From the NCBI GenBank assembly GCA_016714365.1, contig JADJNH010000005.1, positions 713,501 through 777,500 on the forward strand: DNA of 64,000 nt, given 5' to 3'. Position numbers and translations under genes: made by a program. Each line of letters begins with the position of its first letter. The stretch's first letter is position 1. Shown here piece by piece: positions 26,763 through 35,301 of the stretch. The DNA comes from Candidatus Vicinibacter affinis (GTDB taxonomy: Bacteria > Bacteroidota > Bacteroidia > Chitinophagales > Saprospiraceae). The notes under the pieces are model-generated. The model was not told the origin of the DNA and ran no database searches. It was given only the letters and a program-made list of their open reading frames with translations.

Positions 26763-26821
26763 GAGATTTGTAAAATTGACTTATTTTTTAGATACTTAAA
26801 AAGAGAACGGATGCATTGATT

Positions 26822-28765
26822 TTATTTTTTTACAATTTTCTCTATTATTTGAACATTGCCTGTTATTATTTTGAAATAGAAAATTCCAGGTGACCAGCTT
26901 TTGGTATTTATTTCAGTAAACGAGTCCATAATTTTTCCTGTAGAAAATGTTTCTCCAAGAGAATTTGAAATTTCAAAATGGACGGGATTGTGAATTAAAT
27001 TTTCTTTTAATTTAATGAATAATACTTCGCTAAATGGATTGGGACTAATTTGACAATTTTTTTCAAAAATATCATCCTTGGTTCCAGTGGTTATTTGTTT
27101 GATAATATTGTTGGCAGAAATGATTGAAATGTGTGGATCAAATTGAATGCTGTCAACTTTATATGGCAGTGAAATATCAAACTCTTCCCCATTAAATCTA
27201 TGCTCCAATCTAAGCATGGTGTCTTTTCCTTCTCCAAAGACTTTGATAGGAAGCGGCAATTCAAAAAAATCATTGCTTGGATGTGAACTGGACTGATCGA
27301 TCTTGAAATGAAGAATTCCAGAGCTTGTATTATTCCATAAAATCTGATATGATGGAAAGCCTTCACGATAAAACCAGTCTCCAAAAAATTCATCTAGATT
27401 AATTCCTGAGCTCATTTCAAAAAAATATTTTAAATCCGTGGTCAGGGCATAATTGTATGCATGATCCGGATCTTTCAGGTAATTTTTTAGGGCTGTAAAA
27501 AATGCTTCATCTCCAATTTTCCATCTTATCATATGGAGCACCATGGCACCTTTGGCATAGGAGAGTCTGCCATTAAAAATTCTTCCAACATTGGATATGT
27601 CATTTACCCACACTGACCCACCGGGTTGGCTTACCACTGAATTCAAACGTTGACTTAAAAATCTTGGCCACCATTCTGGTCTAAGGAATTGATAACACAA
27701 GCCGCTGAGATAGGTGGCAAATCCTTCATGAAGCCAAATGTCTTCCCAATTTCCACAAGTTACTTTATCACCAAACCATTGATGTGCCAACTCATGAGCA
27801 AGCAATTCATATGAAAAGCCACTAACAAAGCTCATGGTTTGATGTTCCATTCCTCCTCCCCAACCAAATTGTGCATGCCCATATTTTTCATCGGGGAATG
27901 GATAATCCCCAAGCAGTCTATTGTATAATTGGATTACTTCAAGTAGTTCCTTAGTTTGTGATTTTGCTTCATCTAGGTTTTCAGGGAAAACATAGTTGAG
28001 AATGTTTAGCGTCTTCCCACTTTCCAACTTTACTTGCTCGGTATATTGAGCATAATTACTTACTGCAATAGCCACTAAATAGGCAGGTATAGGATACCGG
28101 TGTTTCCACTTGCAGATAATATCAGAACCCAAAGTTTCTTCACCGATGAGCAACCCGTTGGAGGCAGTCCTGTATTGGATGGGAGATTTAACCCATATGT
28201 CCATGGAATCTATTTTGTCATTCAAATCCTGTTTGCAGGGCCACCAACTTTTGGCTCCATATGGTTCTGAAAGGGTCCAAAGAATCGGAATGCCAGCGTG
28301 GGTGCTTTGAATGAAGGAGCCAAACCCTGTAGAAATAGGGGCGCCTTCATATTCAACAGATATGCTGTCCAGTATGCCAGTGGAGATTTTGTTGGGCAAA
28401 ACTATTTTTAGAACATCGTTTCCGGGTCTTGAACTTAAAATATTACTTCCGTGATAAATTATTGATTTGATCACCATGTTGTCAGCCAAATCAAAGTGAA
28501 TAGCATCCAGGTCATTCTCCAAAACCACAAAATAAGAAGTGACGGTTCCTTTTATAAAGCTGACTGATGGATCAACTGTAAGTTCAAGCCGATGGTATTT
28601 AAGGTCGAAATTTTTGGTCAAAGGGTTAGGCGGTAAGGTTGCCAGACCTGTATGCATATGGTCCTCCGCACCTATTGTTCGAAAATAATCCTTGCACTGG
28701 TGTATCTCCTGCCCGGTTAATGGTAGAACAAAGGTCAGGAGTATTGCAAATTTAATTAACTGCAT
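26822..28765 (-). CDS. M1-family aminopeptidase with T9SS sorting domain
   Basis: The 647-aa protein has a signal peptide (LPLTGQ, about residue 19) and the M1 beta-sandwich. The gluzincin zinc site is HELAH with H324, E325, H328 and the third ligand E347, 18 residues after H328 (NWEDIWLHEGFATYL). The exopeptidase loop usually written GAMEN reads GGMEHQ here. The C-terminal 75 residues, from ISPNPF, are a T9SS type A sorting domain. It probably trims peptides outside the cell. It is on the same strand as the BNR protein, 60 nt upstream of it. Confidence 0.9.
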   Translation of the reverse strand: MQLIKFAILLTFVLPLTGQEIHQCKDYFRTIGAEDHMHTGLATLPPNPLTKNFDLKYHRLELTVDPSVSFIKGTVTSYFVVLENDLDAIHFDLADNMVIKSIIYHGSNILSSRPGNDVLKIVLPNKISTGILDSISVEYEGAPISTGFGSFIQSTHAGIPILWTLSEPYGAKSWWPCKQDLNDKIDSMDIWVKSPIQYRTASNGLLIGEETLGSDIICKWKHRYPIPAYLVAIAVSNYAQYTEQVKLESGKTLNILNYVFPENLDEAKSQTKELLEVIQLYNRLLGDYPFPDEKYGHAQFGWGGGMEHQTMSFVSGFSYELLAHELAHQWFGDKVTCGNWEDIWLHEGFATYLSGLCYQFLRPEWWPRFLSQRLNSVVSQPGGSVWVNDISNVGRIFNGRLSYAKGAMVLHMIRWKIGDEAFFTALKNYLKDPDHAYNYALTTDLKYFFEMSSGINLDEFFGDWFYREGFPSYQILWNNTSSGILHFKIDQSSSHPSNDFFELPLPIKVFGEGKDTMLRLEHRFNGEEFDISLPYKVDSIQFDPHISIISANNIIKQITTGTKDDIFEKNCQISPNPFSEVLFIKLKENLIHNPVHFEISNSLGETFSTGKIMDSFTEINTKSWSPGIFYFKIITGNVQIIEKIVKK

Positions 28766-28919
28766 TGTTTTTTATTTGTAGAACGTATAAAAGCGATAAA
28801 AGGCTCCATTTTATTATAAATTTCTAAAAAAATTACAAAGTGGTATAATGTTTTTGGTATTTTAATTTTAGATATTCAAGGTTAATAAGTATAGAAAACA
28901 GAAATTCTGAATTATAAAA

Positions 28920-30050
28920 CTATTCCTCCAATTTATTTTCCATTTTCATAAGTAAAGTATAAGCACCTTTGAGAACAATATTTTTTTTGGCAAACAACTC
29001 ATAATTCTTTATTTCGACCATACCTTTCTCTTGAATTCCGATCTCAGCTTCTAACCTCTGGTATTGATTTTTTCCAGTCTCAACAAAGAGGTAATTTTTA
29101 GTGCCGTAAGATACAACAGCTCCTTCTGGAATAATATAAGCTGAATTGGCGTTGGTTTCAATTTCTGCATTCATATACATTCCAGGCAACAGAGATTTAT
29201 CTTTTGTAAGAAAATTGCAAAGTACTGAACTTGCTCCATCAGATGTAATGTCTTTATTGATGAGCATAATTTTACCAGGGTATTTTTTCTCAAGATTATA
29301 ATTGTTAAAAGCATAAATATTTTGGCCTATGGAAATTTTGTTCATATCTTTTTCAAATACCTTTAAAACCAGATGATAGTCTGATGGATTAATTAGTTCA
29401 AAAATAATGTCTTCTGGGTTCACATACTTTCCAATGTTCATATTTACTTTAGAAACATAACCGTTTATGGGTGAAAAAATTCCAATGTTTTTGGAAATGG
29501 TATTTTCTGTAAGACTGCTTGGGTTGATATTTATAAGTTTTAATTTTTCAGCCATTGCATTTAAAGCAACTTTAAGTTGCCCGAATTCCAATTGAGTTTG
29601 TTCAAATATTTTATCACTGGTTGCTTTGGTTTCATTCAAATCTTTTTGACGTTTATATTCAGATTCCAAATATTTTAATTTTAGTTTAGTGCTTAGGTAT
29701 TCTTGCTGTAGTTGTATATACTGTTGATCTTCCATGGTTGCAATTCTCTCCCCTTTACTAACTTTCATTCCAGGCATTAATTTAGTATGACTCAGAAATC
29801 CCCCCAGCGGCATACTTACAGAAAATATATTTTGAGGAGGAACCTGAATATGACCGGTTAAATTAAGTACAGATGATATATTTTTTAATTCCAGTGTCCC
29901 CACTTCAATTTTTGTAGTATTATTTTGTTCTTCAGTCAATTCAATACTATTAAAATCAGGTTCAATTGCTTTTTGCTCAAGAGTGCTCTTTTCTTTTGTC
30001 CCACAAGCACCGAGGATAAATACGAATGTAAGTGAAAATATATTTTTCAT
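28920..30050 (-). CDS. RND efflux periplasmic adaptor (CusB/CzcB type) lipoprotein
   Basis: The 376-aa protein has a lipobox with Cys16 (ILGAC). Barrel-sandwich halves (FSVSMPLGGFLSHTKLMPGMKVSKGERIA and FSPINGYVSKVNMNIGKYV) flank an alpha-helical hairpin of about 60 residues. A beta-barrel domain follows (LVLKVFEKDMNKISIGQNI). In the family it bridges the inner-membrane RND pump and the outer-membrane channel. It starts 4 nt after the pump's stop, so they form one operon. The conserved Met residues of CusB copper sites cannot be assigned with confidence, so the metal is open. Confidence 0.85.
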   Translation of the reverse strand: MKNIFSLTFVFILGACGTKEKSTLEQKAIEPDFNSIELTEEQNNTTKIEVGTLELKNISSVLNLTGHIQVPPQNIFSVSMPLGGFLSHTKLMPGMKVSKGERIATMEDQQYIQLQQEYLSTKLKLKYLESEYKRQKDLNETKATSDKIFEQTQLEFGQLKVALNAMAEKLKLININPSSLTENTISKNIGIFSPINGYVSKVNMNIGKYVNPEDIIFELINPSDYHLVLKVFEKDMNKISIGQNIYAFNNYNLEKKYPGKIMLINKDITSDGASSVLCNFLTKDKSLLPGMYMNAEIETNANSAYIIPEGAVVSYGTKNYLFVETGKNQYQRLEAEIGIQEKGMVEIKNYELFAKKNIVLKGAYTLLMKMENKLEE

Positions 30051-30054
30051 TTTA

Positions 30055-33000
30055 TTAATTGATTGAATTTAAGTAATTGATTTCTATAATACTTTCATTT
30101 AATTCCTTGACAGCATTGAGATAATCATTTTGCACAGCAATAATTTGATTAATGGACATGACCCACTCTAAATAATTTATATCCCCTTTAGTTAGCTGAT
30201 CATTGATTGTTTGTGTTAATATGTTTGAATTTTGTATTGCAAATTGCTCAAAATATTCTACTGATGACCTTTTGTTTGTATAATCAATCATTGAGTTCGT
30301 CCTACTGTTTTGAAGTAATTGCATTTGTTCTTCCTTGGAGATATTCGCTATTTGTTCATTCAACTGAAAGGCATTTATCCTAGCTTTCTGTGCTTTTGAT
30401 GAAATGGGAATTCCAATTCCTACCTGAACCGAATTAAATCTTTTAGAAGATGTGTATAAAACATTGTCGGCTCCTGTTCCTCTCATGCTCATGTTTGAAT
30501 AACCAAGATTCAGTACAGGCAGCATTTTTGATTTTTCCAATTGGGTCATTTGAGTTGCTAGTAAAATTTTTTGGTCTGCTAAATTCATTATGGGGTGTTG
30601 ACTGTTTTTTATTTCAGTAAGAATGGGGGGGGGCTCAAGTTTTATATCTTTATATTCAGGTTCAAAATCAATAGGTGAATTCATCATTACTTTAAGGTTG
30701 TTTTTTATAGTTAAAAGATTTTGCTGAATATTTTTTTTCTGAAGTTGAATATTGCCAAGAATGATCTCGTAGGTAGTTTTTTCCATGATATTGCTTTCCC
30801 CTTTTTGATAGCGAAGTCTGGCTTTTTCCATTAAGATTGTGAAGATGCTATCCGATTTATTCAGATTTTTTTCTTTTTCTTTTAGTATGATTAAATTGGA
30901 AAAGTGAAGCATAATCATTTTTTTAATGTCTGCTTCCTTCAGACTCAAATTTGCAATTTCGGTCTGATATTCCTTTTCCAGCAATTTTTTTTGTCTTTTA
31001 TAAACAGTCGGCAGATTAAATGATTGATTAATACCGAAGGCAAAATCTGTGTAAACGCTGTTTATCTGACCTAGTTCAGATGACAGGTTTGTCATGGGAA
31101 TGTCATAAGCAGACTTTATCATTTCCTTTTTGAACGCTTTGGTGGCTTCAATTGATTTAAGGCTCAGATTGTGTTTGAGTGCCTGGTCAACAATTTCATC
31201 CAGGGTGAGTAACTTTTGGGAAAAGACATTTATTGATGTACTCAGAATCAGAATTATAATCGTTGTAATTGAATGTTTGCCAGGTTTCATTTTTGAATTT
31301 TTTTCGAAGATTACATAAAGAACCGGGAGGACAAAAAGTGTTAAAAAGGTAGCTACAATTAATCCTCCAATAACTACTGTGGCAAGGGGGCGTTGTACCT
31401 CCGCCCCGGCTCCGTCGCTCAAGGCCATCGGTAAAAAGCCTAGTGAGGCCACCATGGCTGTCATTAGCACGGGTCTTAGTCTCACCTTGGAGCCCATAAT
31501 TACAATGCGATGAAGGTCTTTTAATCCAGATTCTTTTTGTCTGTTAAATTCTGCAATAAGGACAATTCCATTGAGAACAGCTACGCCAAATAATGCAATA
31601 AATCCTACACCTGCACTGATGCTAAAGGGCATCCCTCGGAGTGACAAAAACAAAATTCCTCCTATAGCAGAGAGCGGAATGGCGGTATAAATAAGTAAGC
31701 TATGTCTGATTGAATTAAATGCAAAGAAAAGTAAAATAAAAATCATAATCAGCGATACCGGTACGGCTACGCTCAGTCTCTTTTTAGCCGCAATTAAATT
31801 TTCAAACGCACCTCCGTAAGTTACATAATAGCCTGGTGGGAGTTTTAAATTTTCTTCCACTTTTTGTTTCAACTCATCAACTATACTTTGAATGTCTCGT
31901 CCGGATACATTGAATCCGACCACTATTCTGCGTTTTGCATCTTCACGTTGAATCTGATTAGGGCCATTTTTGATTTCCACTTTAGCAAGTAGATTAAGTG
32001 GAATGTTTTGACCATCGGGTGTTGGAATGATTAGATTTCTGACATCATCCAAATTTTTCCTTTGATCAAGATTCAGCCTTACCACAAGTTCAAATCTTTT
32101 TTCACCCTCATAAATCTGTCCGGCCGATTGACCAGCAAAAGCGGTATTGATTACATTATTTATGTCTTTGATATTTAGTTTGTACTGTGCCACAGCGGCT
32201 CTGTCGTAATTGATAATGATTTGGGGTATTCCGGATATCGGTTCTATATATAGATTTTCACTACCATTTACCGCATTTACCAAACCTCCCATTTTTTCAG
32301 CATAGCTGGAAAGTGTGTCCAAATCTTCTCCAAAAATTTTACATACAACGTCTTGTCTTGCTCCGGTCATTAGTTCGTTAAATCTCATTTGAACAGGATA
32401 TTGAAAACTTGCGGTGATTCCCGGAACATTTTCCAAGGATTGAGCCATTTTTTCTGCCAATTCATCAAAAGTTTTAGCAGATGTCCATTTTTTTTTGTCT
32501 TTAAGTATGACCATCATGTCACTCGCTTCCATTGGCATTGGGTCGGTTGGTACTTCTCCACTCCCAATCTTGGTCACCACTTTTTCTACTTCAGGAAAAT
32601 TAGTGATCAATACATGAGCTGCTTTTTGCGTATGTTCGATGGTAGTTTTCAGGTTGCTGCCTGTAAGTACTCTGGTGTCAACAGCAAAATCACCTTCTTC
32701 CAATGCCGGAATAAATTCTCCTCCCAACATACTCAATCGGACAATGGCCAATGCAAATAAAGTGAAAGCAATCAACAGAACAGTTTTGGGAAACATTAAA
32801 ATTTTAGAAAGTAAATTTTGATAAAACTTTTCAATTCGAAACATAATTTTATCCGAAATATTCGGTGTATGTTTTAAATTTTTACTCAACACCAAGGCAC
32901 TCATCATGGGAATATAAGTTAGTGAAAGCAGAAAAGCCCCTGCCAAGGCAAAAGCAACTGTTTGAGCCATGGGTTTGAACATTTTGCCTTCAATGCCTTC

Positions 33001-34407
33001 GAGCGTAAATATTGGAAGGTACACTATCAAAATTATAATCTGGCCAAAGACTGCGCTGTTCATCATTTTTGAGGCTGAAGATTTTACATTACTATCCATT
33101 TCACCTTGTGTAAGTCTGTTAAGGTGGACAAAACTTTTACTATGAGTAAGTTGGTGCATAACAGCTTCTACTATGATAACGGCACCATCTACAATCAGAC
33201 CAAAATCCAAAGCGCCGAGACTCATTAAATTGCCGCTGACCCCGAAAGTATTCATCAGAATAACAGCAAAAAGCATGGCCAGTGGGATCACGGATGCGAC
33301 CAGAATGCCAGCACGAAAGTTTCCAAGAAACAGTACAAGAATGAATACAACGATCAAAGCACCTTCCAGAAGATTTTTTTCAACGGTACTGATTGCGTTG
33401 TTGACCATTTTTGTGCGGTCTAAAAACGGTTCGATAACAACTCCTGTAGGTAGTGTTTTTTGGATTTGAATGATACGTTCTTTTACATTTTTTATGACCT
33501 CACTGCTGTTGGCCCCTTTAAGCATCATGACGATGGCTCCGGAGACTTCACCTTGATCATTCAGACACATTGCACCATATCGAGTGGCGAAACCAATGTT
33601 AATGTCAGCGACGTCTCTTAAAAAAATCGGTGTACCTAATTCTGAAGTTTTTATTAAGATACTTTGAATATCTTCTTTCCTGCTAAGGATTCCTTCACTT
33701 CGAATGTACAATACAGCAGGTCCCTTCTCAATATAGGCACCTCCAGTATTTTGGTTGTTGTCTTCAAGGGCACTAAATACTTCTTGAAGGGTTATATGAT
33801 AAGCCTGTAATTTATCGGGGTGAACAGAAATCTCATATTGTTTGAGATTGCCGCCAAAACTACTCACTTCAGCGACACCTTTCACACCTAATAATTGTCT
33901 TCGCACGATCCAGTCTTGGATAGTCCTCAACTCAGTGGCATCATATTTTTTTTCAAATCCTTTTTCAGGCCGCACCACGTATTGATAGATTTCTCCTAAT
34001 CCTGTGCTGATAGGCCCCAATTCAGGAGTTCCGATACCTTGAGGAATTTGTGACTGGACTTGTTGAAGACGTTCTGCCACCTGTTGGCGGGCCCAATATA
34101 TATCAGTAGCATCATCAAACACAACAGTTACCAAAGACAATCCGAATCGGGAAAAACTTCGTATTTCTTTAAGGCCATTTATATTGCTGTTGGCTTGTTC
34201 AATTGGATATGTGACGAGTCTTTCAATGTCAGTAGCACCAAAAGAAGGGGCAATTGTAATTACCTGTACTTGATTATTAGTAATATCAGGTACAGCATCA
34301 ATTGGCAATTTGGTCACCTGATACAAACCATAAACAATCAATATGATAGTAAACAGCCCAATCAGGAGTTTATTTTTTATGGAAAATTCAATGATATGGT
34401 TGAGCAT
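30055..34407 (-). CDS. CusA/CzcA heavy-metal RND pump fused to a TolC-like channel
   Basis: This protein of about 1450 aa has the RND pump in residues 1 to about 1030. The proton-relay motif of the heavy-metal subfamily reads GALDFGLIVDGAVIIVE, and the pump ends with the last membrane helix before SKMKPGKH. A new hydrophobic segment (ITTIIILILSTSINVFSQ) then leads into about 400 residues of TolC/OMF helices (LTLDEIVDQALKHNLSL onward). The fused segment looks like the signal peptide of an ancestral separate gene. With the adaptor encoded next, the tripartite complex comes from two genes. ATG 34407 is chosen because the 16 residues upstream are not pump-like and a -7-like element overlaps them. 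Cu/Ag versus Zn/Co/Cd cannot be decided. Confidence 0.88.
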   Translation of the reverse strand: MLNHIIEFSIKNKLLIGLFTIILIVYGLYQVTKLPIDAVPDITNNQVQVITIAPSFGATDIERLVTYPIEQANSNINGLKEIRSFSRFGLSLVTVVFDDATDIYWARQQVAERLQQVQSQIPQGIGTPELGPISTGLGEIYQYVVRPEKGFEKKYDATELRTIQDWIVRRQLLGVKGVAEVSSFGGNLKQYEISVHPDKLQAYHITLQEVFSALEDNNQNTGGAYIEKGPAVLYIRSEGILSRKEDIQSILIKTSELGTPIFLRDVADINIGFATRYGAMCLNDQGEVSGAIVMMLKGANSSEVIKNVKERIIQIQKTLPTGVVIEPFLDRTKMVNNAISTVEKNLLEGALIVVFILVLFLGNFRAGILVASVIPLAMLFAVILMNTFGVSGNLMSLGALDFGLIVDGAVIIVEAVMHQLTHSKSFVHLNRLTQGEMDSNVKSSASKMMNSAVFGQIIILIVYLPIFTLEGIEGKMFKPMAQTVAFALAGAFLLSLTYIPMMSALVLSKNLKHTPNISDKIMFRIEKFYQNLLSKILMFPKTVLLIAFTLFALAIVRLSMLGGEFIPALEEGDFAVDTRVLTGSNLKTTIEHTQKAAHVLITNFPEVEKVVTKIGSGEVPTDPMPMEASDMMVILKDKKKWTSAKTFDELAEKMAQSLENVPGITASFQYPVQMRFNELMTGARQDVVCKIFGEDLDTLSSYAEKMGGLVNAVNGSENLYIEPISGIPQIIINYDRAAVAQYKLNIKDINNVINTAFAGQSAGQIYEGEKRFELVVRLNLDQRKNLDDVRNLIIPTPDGQNIPLNLLAKVEIKNGPNQIQREDAKRRIVVGFNVSGRDIQSIVDELKQKVEENLKLPPGYYVTYGGAFENLIAAKKRLSVAVPVSLIMIFILLFFAFNSIRHSLLIYTAIPLSAIGGILFLSLRGMPFSISAGVGFIALFGVAVLNGIVLIAEFNRQKESGLKDLHRIVIMGSKVRLRPVLMTAMVASLGFLPMALSDGAGAEVQRPLATVVIGGLIVATFLTLFVLPVLYVIFEKNSKMKPGKHSITTIIILILSTSINVFSQKLLTLDEIVDQALKHNLSLKSIEATKAFKKEMIKSAYDIPMTNLSSELGQINSVYTDFAFGINQSFNLPTVYKRQKKLLEKEYQTEIANLSLKEADIKKMIMLHFSNLIILKEKEKNLNKSDSIFTILMEKARLRYQKGESNIMEKTTYEIILGNIQLQKKNIQQNLLTIKNNLKVMMNSPIDFEPEYKDIKLEPPPILTEIKNSQHPIMNLADQKILLATQMTQLEKSKMLPVLNLGYSNMSMRGTGADNVLYTSSKRFNSVQVGIGIPISSKAQKARINAFQLNEQIANISKEEQMQLLQNSRTNSMIDYTNKRSSVEYFEQFAIQNSNILTQTINDQLTKGDINYLEWVMSINQIIAVQNDYLNAVKELNESIIEINYLNSIN

Positions 34408-34453
34408 GCATTTTGTTTTAAGTTCAATTAATTGAAGACAGGCATCTTTTCGC

Positions 34454-34461
34454 AAAGGATA
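34454..34461 (-). promoter_or_regulatory. Near-consensus -7 element before the RND operon
   Basis: The minus strand here reads ATCCTTTG, or TATCCTTTG with one extra base, close to TAnnTTTG. It supports a start at 34407 rather than 34455. It is imperfect, so confidence is low. Confidence 0.3.
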
Positions 34462-34747
34462 ATTAGTTTAAATCTAATTATTTATTTTCAATCTATATCC
34501 TTTAAGCTACAAAAGACCTATCGTTTACTAACTTATGAAATGGTTAGAATTTCAATATTAAAATCTAAAGTATAAATTGATCTGTTTAGTACCGATTGTG
34601 GTATGGCATTTATATTTAACAATACCACTTGTTTGTAAGGTAATTTTCAAAGAAGGGAAATTAAATCTTTTACTTAGAAGAAAACCCTACCTAACTACAA
34701 ACAGTTGGGTTAAATACTTATAAATTAATACTTCAGCAGGAAATGAT
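34462..34747. other. Intergenic region upstream of the RND operon
   Basis: Just under 300 nt, very AT-rich, between the RND operon promoter and the small protein upstream. I see no ORF, RNA or strong hairpin in it. Confidence 0.5.
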
Positions 34748-35149
34748 TTAACAGTATTCTCTGCATGCCATGCGTGGGGGTTGCCAAATATTAGAAAGTA
34801 GGCTGGCATGAATAAAATTATTTTTGTAGGCAATGATACCGTTATTTTCATTTAGATCTATACAAGTAATCTCTTTGGTAACATACGAAATCGGCAACGC
34901 CAATAAATCAAAGGAGATTAAGTTTATATTCGATTTAAAAGGAAGATTCATATCCTTTTCAAAGTCAGAATCAATGGTTTTGGAATTGGCATAATGGATG
35001 GAAAAAAATTCCCATAAATTAATTCTAGGGTCAAGGTGGTTATGTTCCAAAAAATGCTCAATCAAGGCTGAAACTCTTAAAATTTGAACGAATTCAGTCT
35101 TGCCCAAGAGAAATATACACAAAAATGATATAGCAACTATTCTTTTCAC
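34748..35149 (-). CDS. Small exported protein associated with metal efflux genes
   Basis: The 133-aa product has a short hydrophobic N-terminus (IVAISFLCIFLLG), then a His-rich stretch (IEHFLEHNHLDP), WEFFSIHYAN and DMNLPFKS. I recall similar short proteins of unknown function beside CusA-type pumps in Bacteroidota; no family name is claimed. The His residues could bind metal. It is on the same strand as the RND operon but about 340 nt upstream of it, so it probably has its own promoter. Confidence 0.6.
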   Translation of the reverse strand: MKRIVAISFLCIFLLGKTEFVQILRVSALIEHFLEHNHLDPRINLWEFFSIHYANSKTIDSDFEKDMNLPFKSNINLISFDLLALPISYVTKEITCIDLNENNGIIAYKNNFIHASLLSNIWQPPRMACREYC

Positions 35150-35301
35150 CGGCTACAAAGATACTCCTATGTTTTATTAAAAAAACGAAATATATTGGAA
35201 ATAGTTCTAAAGCAGGTAGGCAATTTACAAAAGTTCATAATATTATGATTTTAGTCGGGCACTTGAAATTTCATTTTGGCTTACCTGAATGCATCCAAGA
35301 G

